Part shown: piece after piece, positions 1-5,706 of the stretch
How positions within the stretch are numbered: the first letter of the stretch is position 1
Layout of the letters: the number at the start of each line of letters is the position of its first letter
Assembly (NCBI GenBank): GCA_018067265.1
Contig: JAGPUY010000154.1
Location: 1-10,526 of the forward strand
Source: Oceanihabitans sp.
GTDB lineage: Bacteria; Bacteroidota; Bacteroidia; Flavobacteriales; Flavobacteriaceae
Reading direction: 5' to 3'
DNA length: 10,526 nt
Made by a program: the position numbers and the translations under genes
Notes under the pieces: generated by a model
Seen by the model: only the letters and a program-made list of their open reading frames with translations
What the model was told of the DNA's origin: nothing
Database searches by the model: none

Positions 1-854
1 CCTCCTTTTGCTGTACCATCTAATTTGGTTACTGCCAAACTGGTTACTTCTGTAGCTGCTGTAAATTGTTTTGCTTGTTCAAAAGCATTTTGTCCTGTAG
101 AGCCATCTAATACTAAAAGCACATCATGAGGTGCATCTACAATTACTTTTTGCATGACACGCTTTACTTTCGTAAGCTCATTCATCAAGTTTATTTTGTT
201 GTGTAAACGTCCTGCCGTATCTATTATAATAACATCTGCATTTTGTTTTACACCAGATTCTAAAGCATCAAAGGCTACAGACGCTGGATCACTTCCCATT
301 TCTTGACGTATCATTGGCACATCTACGCGATCTGCCCAAACTTGTAATTGTTCTATTGCTGCTGCACGAAAAGTATCTGCTGCACCAAGTACTACTTTTA
401 GTCCTTGTTTTTTAAACTGATATGCTAATTTACCAATGGTTGTTGTTTTACCAACTCCGTTGACACCAACTACCATAAGTACATAAGGTGTTTTACTTCC
501 ATCTGCTTGCTTTGGTAATTTAGGAATCGTGTATTCGGTTTCTTCGCCAGAATGTGTTTCACTTAATAAAGCTGCAATTTCTTCGCGAAGTATTTTATTT
601 AGCTCGTCTGTACCTAAATATTTGTCTTTGGCTACACGTTCTTCAATTCGTGTAATGACTTTTAGTGTCGTATTTACACCAACATCACTGGATACTAGTA
701 CTTCTTCTAAATTATCTAAAACGTCATCATCTACTTTAGATTTTCCTGCAACAGCTTTGCTTAATTTACCTAAAAAGTTAGCGCTAGATTTTTCTAAACC
801 TTTGTCTAATGTTTCTTTTTTTTCGGAAGAAAATATTTTTTTAAAAAAACTCAT
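1..854 (-). CDS. ftsY: FtsY, signal recognition particle receptor GTPase (partial, C-terminus outside window)
   Basis: FtsY is the membrane-associated receptor that docks signal recognition particle-bound ribosomes at the SecYEG translocon through a paired SRP GTPase cycle. The reverse strand reads 284 open codons from ATG at 854 to the window edge. A short basic N-terminus (MSFFKKIF) is followed by the helical N domain (about residues 20-110) and the G domain. Visible GTPase motifs are the P-loop GVNGVGKTTT (130-139), DTFRAAA (160-166), DTAGR (212-216) and TKLD (276-279); the reading stops inside the following GTAKGG. Only the last part of the G domain, probably 30-40 residues, is missing. 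The N-terminal extension is short, with no long acidic A domain like that of E. coli, so membrane contact probably relies on the basic amphipathic start. It lies downstream of the rpmB-rpmG-DUF4295 operon, but a terminator and a repeat element separate them. Confidence 0.97.
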   Translation of the reverse strand, partial: MSFFKKIFSSEKKETLDKGLEKSSANFLGKLSKAVAGKSKVDDDVLDNLEEVLVSSDVGVNTTLKVITRIEERVAKDKYLGTDELNKILREEIAALLSETHSGEETEYTIPKLPKQADGSKTPYVLMVVGVNGVGKTTTIGKLAYQFKKQGLKVVLGAADTFRAAAIEQLQVWADRVDVPMIRQEMGSDPASVAFDALESGVKQNADVIIIDTAGRLHNKINLMNELTKVKRVMQKVIVDAPHDVLLVLDGSTGQNAFEQAKQFTAATEVTSLAVTKLDGTAKG

Positions 855-881
855 CGTTGTTTTGTTGTTTGTTATTTAGTG

Positions 882-899
882 GTGAAGTTGTTGCTTCAC
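882..899. repeat. small hairpin in the ftsY 5' region
   Basis: A perfect 6-bp inverted repeat, GTGAAG (882-887) and CTTCAC (894-899), has a 6-base loop. It sits 27 bases upstream of the ftsY start codon and directly beside the 908-985 element. It is too short and lacks a U-tract, so it is not a terminator. It could be the outer part of the neighbouring repeat or a minor leader structure. Confidence 0.4.
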
Positions 900-907
900 G
901 TATTTCT

Positions 908-985
908 GCGTTACGGATTGCAGCGACATACTTTTTGCTTTTTCTGCAAAAAGATATAGCGGAAAGCCTGACCTTTAGGTAACGC
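908..985. repeat. 78-bp interspersed-type repeat element with terminal inverted repeats
   Basis: The stretch begins with GCGTTAC (908-914) and ends with its exact complement GTAACGC (979-985). Inside is a perfect 8-bp hairpin, CTTTTTGC (931-938) and GCAAAAAG (946-953), with a 7-base loop. Near the right end is a smaller foldback, ACCT/AGGT (971-980). Read on the minus strand, the order GGCGTTACC, GGTCAGGCTTTCCGC, TATATC, CTTTTTGC resembles a short intergenic repeat that I remember from many flavobacterial genomes; that family match is memory, not a search. It has no coding capacity and no visible target-site duplication. It lies in the ftsY leader and would be transcribed if ftsY is expressed from further upstream. 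It resembles a non-autonomous MITE- or REP-like element rather than a gene. Confidence 0.65.
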
Positions 986-1049
986 CAAAATGTAATAACA
1001 ATAGTCGAGCCTTTTTTAAGTTACTGAAATATTGTCATTAATCTGAAAT

Positions 1050-1092
1050 GTAAATATAAAACAAAAGCCGCTTTCTTTAAGAAAGCAGCTTT
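1050..1092 (-). terminator. intrinsic terminator after the rpmB-rpmG-DUF4295 operon
   Basis: The arms at 1064-1077 and 1079-1092 form a long stem around a short loop. The only non-Watson-Crick position in the minus-strand RNA is a G-U wobble. The same position would be a C-A mismatch in plus-strand RNA, so the structure favours minus-strand transcription. On that strand the stem is followed by a U-rich tail (1050-1063). It lies 24 bases past the DUF4295 stop codon and should end the ribosomal-protein transcript before ftsY. Confidence 0.8.
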
Positions 1093-1115
1093 AAAATATC
1101 TTTTTTTAAGTAGAC

Positions 1116-1268
1116 TTATTTTTTTGCTAAAAAATCAGCTACTAAATCTGGTGCCATTACAGACTCCACAAACATGTAAGCTCCTGTTTTTGGAGACTTA
1201 ACCATTTTGATTGCTTTTGTTAATCTTTTCGAAGATGTTTGTAATGATGCTACGGTTTTCTTTGCCAT
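1116..1268 (-). CDS. DUF4295 family small ribosome-associated protein (probable bL38)
   Basis: This 50-residue basic protein starts MAKKTVASLQ and ends in LAKK. The whole reverse-strand frame is open from ATG at 1268 to TAA at 1116-1118. Bacteroidota genomes carry a DUF4295 gene directly after rpmB and rpmG, the same order and strand as here. As I recall, the cryo-EM structure of the Flavobacterium johnsoniae ribosome revealed an extra large-subunit protein named bL38, and I believe DUF4295 is that protein. That identity is from memory and should be verified. The lysine-rich composition and very small size suit an RNA-binding ribosomal protein. The gene starts 32 bases after rpmG and is followed by the operon's terminator. 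Its short length makes it easy to miss in automated annotation. Confidence 0.88.
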   Translation of the reverse strand: MAKKTVASLQTSSKRLTKAIKMVKSPKTGAYMFVESVMAPDLVADFLAKK

Positions 1269-1300
1269 GACGTATAGTTTTAGTATTCTATAAAAGAATA

Positions 1301-1483
1301 TTATTTAATTTCTTTATGAACAGTCATTTTCTTTAAGGTAGAATTGAATTTTTTAATTTCCATTCTATCTGGAGTGTTCTTTTTGTTCTTAGTCGTAATA
1401 TAACGAGAAGTTCCTGGCAAACCAGTTGCTTTGTGCTCTGTGCACTCTAATATTACTTGTACTCTGTTCCCTTTTCTTGCCAT
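1301..1483 (-). CDS. rpmG: 50S ribosomal protein bL33 (C-minus type)
   Basis: This 60-residue large-subunit protein contacts 23S rRNA near the E site. Family hallmarks are the central SRYITTKNKKNTPDRMEIKK stretch (residues 26-45) and the basic C-terminus ending VHKEIK. Only one cysteine is present (residue 14), so the paired CxxC zinc ligands of C-plus bL33 are absent and the protein should fold without zinc. The size is slightly above the usual 50-55 residues because of a short insertion around GLPG near residue 22. It is the second gene of the rpmB operon, 25 bases after bL28 and 32 bases before the DUF4295 gene. Confidence 0.96.
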   Translation of the reverse strand: MARKGNRVQVILECTEHKATGLPGTSRYITTKNKKNTPDRMEIKKFNSTLKKMTVHKEIK

Positions 1484-1508
1484 TTTCTTAAGCTTTTAAA
1501 TGCGGCTA

Positions 1509-1745
1509 TTATTTTATAAAACCTTTGGTTCTTGCTTCTTTTAAAGCAGCAGTAATACCTATTTTATTAATGGTTTTTAATGCTGATGTAGATATCTTTA
1601 ATGTAATCCACTTATCTTCCTCTGGAATAAAAAAGCGCTTTTTGATTAAATTGGCATCAAATGTGCGTTTAGTTCTATTCATTGCGTGAGACACGTTGTT
1701 TCCAACCATTGCCTTCTTTCCTGTAAGTTCACAAACTCTTGACAT
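1509..1745 (-). CDS. rpmB: 50S ribosomal protein bL28
   Basis: This 78-residue large-subunit protein begins MSRVCELTGKKAMVGNNVSH, the classic bL28 N-terminus. It continues with RTKRTFDANLIKKRFF and a C-terminal helix rich in lysine and alanine. Length matches the bacterial family (about 77-78 residues). Only one cysteine is present (residue 5), so this is a zinc-free form, consistent with the neighbouring C-minus bL33. It is the first gene of the operon. A near-consensus Bacteroidota promoter at 1783-1812 leaves a leader of about 30 bases. I see no Shine-Dalgarno sequence before the start, as is usual in this phylum. Confidence 0.97.
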   Translation of the reverse strand: MSRVCELTGKKAMVGNNVSHAMNRTKRTFDANLIKKRFFIPEEDKWITLKISTSALKTINKIGITAALKEARTKGFIK

Positions 1746-1782
1746 TGTTCTAAATGTATTATTGTTATTTCAAAACGAGGTG

Positions 1783-1812
1783 CAAATATACAAATTCTTT
1801 ACGTATCCCCAA
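1783..1812 (-). promoter_or_regulatory. Bacteroidota-type promoter of the rpmB operon
   Basis: On the minus strand, TATATTTG (complement of 1783-1790) exactly fits the TAnnTTTG -7 box. A TTG -33 element (complement of 1810-1812) lies 19 bases upstream. This is the best promoter match in the window, as expected for a strongly expressed ribosomal-protein operon. The -33 element falls just 11 bases before the cinA stop codon. Transcription probably begins near 1776. Confidence 0.75.
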
Positions 1813-1820
1813 TCTTATTT

Positions 1821-3074
1821 TTATCTATTTTTTAAAATTTCTTTTTGAAGCATTTCAAAAGCCTTATTTACGGCTTTATTTATCACTTTTATTCTAGGCT
1901 TCCCAAAAGTAAATTTCTGCGAATATACATTGTTTTTTGTTGCTATCGCAATAAAAACGGTTCCAACTTCGGCATCTGCATCCCCTTTTGTTGGTCCAGC
2001 ATTTCCTGTGGTCGCTATTGCAAAATCGGTTTTAAACAATTGCAACACATTTACCGCCATTGCTTCTGCTACCTCAGCACTCACCACGGTATGTTTTGCA
2101 ATAAGCGCTTTGGGCACTTTTAGCACCTCTATTTTTATTTCTGTTGCATAGCTCACCACACTTCCTTTAAAGTAGGATGACGCTCCTGACATGGCTGTTA
2201 TGCGTTCTGCTATTTTTCCGCCCGTGCAACTTTCTGCGGTTGCCAGCGTTTGGTTACTTAAGTGTAATTCTTTTGCAATTAAGGCTTCTAACGATTCTTC
2301 TTGATCTTCAAAACCGGTAAAATATGCTTCTATTTGCGGAAGTAACAAACGAATTTGTTCTTCTACTTCTTTAATTATTTCTTCTTTATTATCTCCTTTT
2401 GCAGAAAGACGCAAACGCACTTTACCTAAATTAGGTAAGTATGCCAGCTTAATATGTTTTGGTAAATTATCTTCCCAATCTTCTATTCTTTCGGCCAAAC
2501 TACTTTCTCCTAAGCCATAAGTCAGTAAGGTTCTATGCAGTATAAATGGGCATTTATATTTTTTTTGAAGTCTTGGAATTACTTCACCATCTATTAAAGC
2601 TTCCATCTCAAAAGGAACTCCTGGAAGGGAAATAAAGGTTTTATTTCCTTTTTCTAGCCACATTCCTGGGGCACTACCAACGGTATTCATTAAAGCGGTT
2701 GCTTTACTTGGAATTAATGCTTGGTCTATATTAACTTGTGAAAGTGGTTGTTGAATATATTTTTCCCAAAGTAATTCTATATTCTTTAAAACGGCGGCAT
2801 TTTGTACTAGTGTGTCTTGAAAGTACGTTGCAATCGTTTTTTTGGTAATATCATCTTTTGTTGGACCTAATCCACCAGTAATTATAATGATATCTGCATT
2901 TTCTTCTGCTTCTCGTAAAGACTTTAAAATATGCTCTTTATCGTCTTGAACGGAAGTTATTTGATAAACAGATACGCCAATTTTATTTAGTTGCTGTGCA
3001 ATAAATGCGGAATTGGAATCTATTATTTGACCAATAAGAATTTCGTCTCCTATGGTTATGATTTCTGCCTGCAT
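1821..3074 (-). CDS. cinA: CinA family protein (MoaB-like domain plus NMN amidohydrolase domain)
   Basis: The 417-residue protein has the full two-domain CinA layout. The N-terminal MoaB/MogA-like domain, known in the family as an ADP-ribose or CoA pyrophosphatase, runs from residue 1 to about 170. It shows GDEILIGQIIDSN (9-21), TGGLGPTKDD (66-75) and SLPGVPFEM (149-157). A linking domain precedes the C-terminal CinA/PncC domain (about 262-417), which hydrolyses nicotinamide mononucleotide to recycle pyridine nucleotides. That domain carries AESCTGG (280-286), YFKGSVVSYA (301-310) and TGNAGP (356-361). The common TGIAGPGGG loop is replaced by TGNAGPTKGDAD, a variant I believe is usual in Bacteroidota. 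The start overlaps the HPt stop codon by one base (TAATG), so the two are translationally coupled. A competence role should not be assumed from the name. Confidence 0.95.
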   Translation of the reverse strand: MQAEIITIGDEILIGQIIDSNSAFIAQQLNKIGVSVYQITSVQDDKEHILKSLREAEENADIIIITGGLGPTKDDITKKTIATYFQDTLVQNAAVLKNIELLWEKYIQQPLSQVNIDQALIPSKATALMNTVGSAPGMWLEKGNKTFISLPGVPFEMEALIDGEVIPRLQKKYKCPFILHRTLLTYGLGESSLAERIEDWEDNLPKHIKLAYLPNLGKVRLRLSAKGDNKEEIIKEVEEQIRLLLPQIEAYFTGFEDQEESLEALIAKELHLSNQTLATAESCTGGKIAERITAMSGASSYFKGSVVSYATEIKIEVLKVPKALIAKHTVVSAEVAEAMAVNVLQLFKTDFAIATTGNAGPTKGDADAEVGTVFIAIATKNNVYSQKFTFGKPRIKVINKAVNKAFEMLQKEILKNR

Positions 3075-3415
3075 TATAAATTAAAGTCCGAACGAATTTC
3101 GTCTGAAGCCTGTTTTACTGCCGCAAGTACAATTTGAAGTTTAGGGGTTATATCTACCCCTTTTTTCTCCAGTTTCCCCCAATCTTGCACTTCTATTAAG
3201 TCCGCTAAAACTCCCAACTCAAACATATCGATAGTTGGTTTCATTTTATGCGCTACCTGATAGGTTGCTAGATGGTTGTTACTTTCTACAGATTCTTTTA
3301 ACACTTGCGCATCTGCAGGAACTTCTTCTAAAAAAGTTTGTGCTAGTATATTAATGAACTCTTCATCTCCTTCTGCCAGTTCACGTACTCGAAATAATTT
3401 ATAATGTTGTTCCAT
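3074..3415 (-). CDS. stand-alone HPt (histidine phosphotransfer) domain protein
   Basis: This 113-residue, mostly helical cytosolic protein looks like a single HPt domain, which relays phosphate between receiver domains in multistep phosphorelays. The segment VAHKMKPTIDMFEL (residues 55-68) matches the HPt phosphorylation site: the candidate phospho-accepting histidine is H56, with the lysine normally found three residues later at K59. The usual glycine after that lysine is proline. An upstream helix (about 17-48) and a downstream helix (about 68-78) fit the four-helix bundle. No kinase or response regulator lies in the window, so its partners are unknown. It starts immediately after the FAA-hydrolase stop codon (TAA then ATG) and its own stop overlaps the cinA start. 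HPt is a well-supported fold call; the phosphorelay role is inferred. Confidence 0.82.
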   Translation of the reverse strand: MEQHYKLFRVRELAEGDEEFINILAQTFLEEVPADAQVLKESVESNNHLATYQVAHKMKPTIDMFELGVLADLIEVQDWGKLEKKGVDITPKLQIVLAAVKQASDEIRSDFNL

Positions 3416-4027
3416 TTATTTTACTGTTATTGAAAACATTTGTGTGTTTTCTATGCATCCTACTAGTTTATCATTGGCAACGACCTTGCCAACTCCTGCT
3501 GGAGTTCCCGTAAATATAATATCTCCTATCTTTAAAGTAAAATATTTTGACACATATTCTATAATTTCATCTATTTTCCAAAGCATATGACTTGTATTTC
3601 CTTGTTGCACAAGGGTTTCATTTTTTCGCAATGAAAAGTTTAAATTATCTACATCTGGAAATCGCGTTTTATCTAGCCAATCTCCAATTACTGCGGCTCC
3701 ATCAAAAGCTTTTGCTTTTTCCCAAGGTAAGCCTTTTTCTTTTAATTGTCGCTGTAAATCCCGTGCAGTAAAGTCTATTCCCAATCCGATTTGGTCATAA
3801 TATTTAGACGCAAACTTTTTTTGAATATGCTTTCCAACTTTATTAATTTTTACTAGAATTTCTACTTCGTGATGTACATCGTCTGAAAAATCTGGAATAA
3901 AAAACGGTTGCTTTTTTAACAAAATAGCGGTGTCTGGTTTTAAAAACACGACAGGATCTGTTGGCTTTTCGTTTTCCAGTTCTTTAATATGGTCTGTGTA
4001 ATTTCTTCCTATGCAGATTAATTTCAT
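3416..4027 (-). CDS. fumarylacetoacetate hydrolase (FAH) family protein
   Basis: This 203-residue enzyme is the short, single-domain form of the FAH superfamily. Members use a divalent metal to cleave or rearrange acylpyruvates, oxaloacetate or related 2-keto acids. Visible features are IGRNYTDHIKE near the start (6-16), FLKPDTA (28-34), HHEVEILVKI with metal ligands E54 and E56, GLGIDFTARD with the third ligand D85 (81-90), WEKAKAFDGAAVIG (102-115) and FTGTPAGVG (172-180). The size resembles YcgM-like acylpyruvases and the human FAHD1 group. The substrate cannot be read from sequence, and oxaloacetate decarboxylase activity is an alternative. It is first of the FAH-HPt-cinA unit, and its leader contains the 4046-4063 hairpin. 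I could not identify a clear promoter for it. Confidence 0.92.
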   Translation of the reverse strand: MKLICIGRNYTDHIKELENEKPTDPVVFLKPDTAILLKKQPFFIPDFSDDVHHEVEILVKINKVGKHIQKKFASKYYDQIGLGIDFTARDLQRQLKEKGLPWEKAKAFDGAAVIGDWLDKTRFPDVDNLNFSLRKNETLVQQGNTSHMLWKIDEIIEYVSKYFTLKIGDIIFTGTPAGVGKVVANDKLVGCIENTQMFSITVK

Positions 4028-4045
4028 TGAAAATCTTAATTTTCA

Positions 4046-4063
4046 TTTCCGCGAAGGCGGAAA
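4046..4063. repeat. perfect 7-bp hairpin upstream of the FAH gene
   Basis: TTTCCGC (4046-4052) and GCGGAAA (4057-4063) are exact complements with a 4-base loop. The hairpin is 18 bases upstream of the FAH start codon and would fall in its leader. Very similar short palindromes around a GCGAAGGC core are, from memory, scattered between genes in flavobacteria. No U-tract follows on either strand, so it is not a convincing terminator. Confidence 0.6.
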
Positions 4064-4081
4064 CCTTATTGTTTTATATTT

Positions 4082-4165
4082 AAGAACAAGACCGTTTCAT
4101 TTGCAGAAACAAGACATCTATGTTAACTTTATTCTTGTCTCTTGGTTCTTGTCTCTTGGCTCTTT
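4082..4165. repeat. CAAGA-type repeat cluster with 14-bp tandem duplication
   Basis: The 14-base unit TTCTTGTCTCTTGG occurs twice head to tail (4132-4145 and 4146-4159) and is followed by a partial copy (CTCTT). To the left, ACAAGA occurs twice in the opposite sense (4086-4091 and 4109-4114), complementary to the TCTTGT inside each unit. The region could therefore fold into an imperfect stem-loop. It begins right after the exonuclease stop codon and fills most of the spacer to the FAH gene. The tandem copies are identical, suggesting recent duplication or slippage. Confidence 0.6.
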
Positions 4166-4942
4166 TTAATCTAACTTATTATTAAAGGTACGCAACTTTA
4201 TTGCGGTAAGCACTTTTTTTGTATACAAAGGAAAGTCTGCATTTAGCAACCAACCAAAGTAACCTGGCTCCTTACTTAACACATCTACAACACGTTTGTT
4301 TTTATGTTTCCCAAAAGAGAAACACTCTTCTCCTTCTTTATTAAAAGCGAGAAAACCAGCAAAATCTGCAAACTTTTTACGGGAGCTAAATTCGGCAAGA
4401 AACTTGGTGTCATTTTCTAGCGTATCGTATTTTTCTATTTGTGCTTTTAAAACTTCAAACGTTGCATTGGTATCGGCTTCGGCACTATGCGCATCTGTTA
4501 AATCTTTACCGCAATAAAATTTATATGCAGCAACTAATGTACGTTGTTCCATTTTATGAAAAATGGTTTGTACATCTACCGAAGCTCTATTTTTCATATC
4601 AAAGTCCATATCTGCACGAAGCATTTCTTCCGCTAAAAGCGGAATATCAAAACGGTTCGAATTAAATCCTCCTAAATCGGAATCTTTAATTACATTATTT
4701 ATCTCTTTAGCAAGTTCCTTGAATGTTGGCTTATCTGCTACATCTTCATCTGAAATACCGTGAATTAAGGTTACTTCTTCTGGAATATGCATTTCCGGAT
4801 TCACTTTCCACGTGTTACTTTCTTGTCTTCCGTCAGGAAAAACTTTTAAAATAGAAATCTCTACTATTCTGTCTTTTGAAATATTAATTCCTGTTGTTTC
4901 TAAGTCGAAAAAACAAATTGGTTTTATTAAATTTAAATTCAT
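4166..4942 (-). CDS. DEDDh-family 3'-5' exonuclease with exonuclease X-like C-terminal domain
   Basis: The 258-residue protein opens with a DnaQ/RNase T-type exonuclease domain (about residues 8-170). The two-metal catalytic residues are visible: D13 and E15 in FFDLETTG, D99 in GFNSNRFDIPLL, and H152 with D157 in DAHSAEADTNAT, making it the DEDDh subtype. The C-terminal part (about 205-245) contains FSFGKHKNKRVVDV and PGYFGWLLNADFP, resembling the short domain at the end of exodeoxyribonuclease X-like proteins. Its expected role is 3'-end trimming of DNA in repair or proofreading, but RNA substrates are not excluded. It is not fused to a polymerase or to a GIY-YIG domain, so it is distinct from DNA polymerase III epsilon fusions. 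It is a single-gene unit with its own promoter, divergent from the gene at 5012. Confidence 0.93.
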   Translation of the reverse strand: MNLNLIKPICFFDLETTGINISKDRIVEISILKVFPDGRQESNTWKVNPEMHIPEEVTLIHGISDEDVADKPTFKELAKEINNVIKDSDLGGFNSNRFDIPLLAEEMLRADMDFDMKNRASVDVQTIFHKMEQRTLVAAYKFYCGKDLTDAHSAEADTNATFEVLKAQIEKYDTLENDTKFLAEFSSRKKFADFAGFLAFNKEGEECFSFGKHKNKRVVDVLSKEPGYFGWLLNADFPLYTKKVLTAIKLRTFNNKLD

Positions 4943-4961
4943 TAGTTTGGAATGGTTTCTG

Positions 4962-4969
4962 CAAATATA
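4962..4969 (-). promoter_or_regulatory. -7 box of the exonuclease gene promoter
   Basis: On the minus strand the sequence reads TATATTTG, an exact TAnnTTTG match identical to the rpmB promoter's -7 box. A TTA in place of TTG lies 18 bases upstream, so the -33 element is weak. It sits 20 bases before the exonuclease start codon, predicting a very short leader. Confidence 0.6.
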
Positions 4970-5011
4970 CTTTTTATTATATTTATCTAATTTTTTAATC
5001 CATAACTAATA

Positions 5012-5635
5012 ATGAAAAAAACTACATTTTATTTTTTACTTTTTTTTGTATCTGCATTAAGTATTGCACAAAATAATCATGCACATATTTCTATAGAAAA
5101 AGAAGAAGTTGGAAAACGCGTAGCGATTTTTGCTGTTAATTCTAGCAGTACCGATTATGAAGTTTTCTTAAAAATAAATGCCACTGGTTTTAGAAAATTA
5201 GCGGAAAACCCAATTACAAAAGTAGTTCCTGCGAAAACGAAAGTTAAAATGGGACAACTTCTAAAAGTTTCTAAAGACTCTAACTTTACGTATGGAATGA
5301 TTGTTAACGAAATTGGACACGACACCGAAAAAGTAGCCAACGCTATTGATTTTACTTTTGACGAAAGCAAAAAGAACAAACCGGTTATTGTTTTTGTGAA
5401 AGACTATTGCGACTTATGTGATAACACTATTAAATTATTTAGCGATAATAATATTGTACATACTATATATAATATTGACGAAGACAAAGAATACTATCAA
5501 AAAATACAACAAGAGCTTATAAACCGAAAAAATGACAAAACGTCTCTAGTTCCAATTATAGAAGTGGAAGATTCCATTTATAATCGATTAGAAAGCAGAG
5601 ATAAATTGATTAAAGCTTTAAAGAATCATTTTTAA
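5012..5635 (+). CDS. exported two-domain protein with glutaredoxin-like CxxC domain
   Basis: The 207-residue protein begins with a signal peptide (KK, a hydrophobic core FYFLLFFVSALSIA, likely cleavage near residue 19). There is no lipobox cysteine, so a soluble periplasmic or secreted product is expected. Residues about 22-118 look like a beta-rich domain of unknown function. Its pattern (VAIFAVNSSSTDYEVFL, then VVPAKTKVKM) recalls the N-terminal domain of some flavobacterial M23 peptidases, but this is only a resemblance. Residues about 124-207 resemble glutaredoxin/thioredoxin folds: strand PVIVFVKDY, then CDLC (C133 and C136), helix, strand, and VPIIEV with the expected cis-proline at P181. 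The CxxC suggests disulfide exchange or metal binding. It is the only plus-strand gene in this part, ends at a strong terminator, and stands alone. The specific function is unknown. Confidence 0.83.
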   Translation: MKKTTFYFLLFFVSALSIAQNNHAHISIEKEEVGKRVAIFAVNSSSTDYEVFLKINATGFRKLAENPITKVVPAKTKVKMGQLLKVSKDSNFTYGMIVNEIGHDTEKVANAIDFTFDESKKNKPVIVFVKDYCDLCDNTIKLFSDNNIVHTIYNIDEDKEYYQKIQQELINRKNDKTSLVPIIEVEDSIYNRLESRDKLIKALKNHF

Positions 5636-5649
5636 GATACAATAAAACA

Positions 5650-5680
5650 AAAAGCACCATTATAAAATGGTGCTTTTCTT
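5650..5680. terminator. bidirectional intrinsic terminator between convergent genes
   Basis: A perfect 12-bp stem, AAAAGCACCATT (5650-5661) and AATGGTGCTTTT (5666-5677), closes a 4-base loop. The plus strand continues TTTTCTTATT, while the minus strand continues with a T-rich run complementary to 5641-5653. It therefore serves the exported CxxC protein (stop at 5635) and can also stop transcripts arriving from the E2 gene on the other strand. Confidence 0.9.
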
Positions 5681-5706
5681 ATTAAAATATTTTAGGATTT
5701 AAAAAT

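Noticed and set aside
529..879. 116-residue open frame on the plus strand opposite ftsY
   Set aside because: It is the antisense shadow of a clearly real ftsY with intact GTPase motifs. Its protein is serine-rich low-complexity with no recognisable domain.
908..985. Possible tRNA or other structured RNA gene, given its 78-base length and several hairpins
   Set aside because: There is no acceptor stem with a CCA-like end, no T-loop GTTCRANNC sequence and no anticodon arm on either strand. The terminal repeats fit a repeat element better.
1845..2151. Two overlapping plus-strand frames opposite cinA
   Set aside because: They lie antisense to the well-supported CinA C-terminal domain and show no family motifs.
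4296..4763. Three short plus-strand frames opposite the exonuclease
   Set aside because: All overlap the exonuclease coding sequence, which has all catalytic residues, and none has a recognisable feature.
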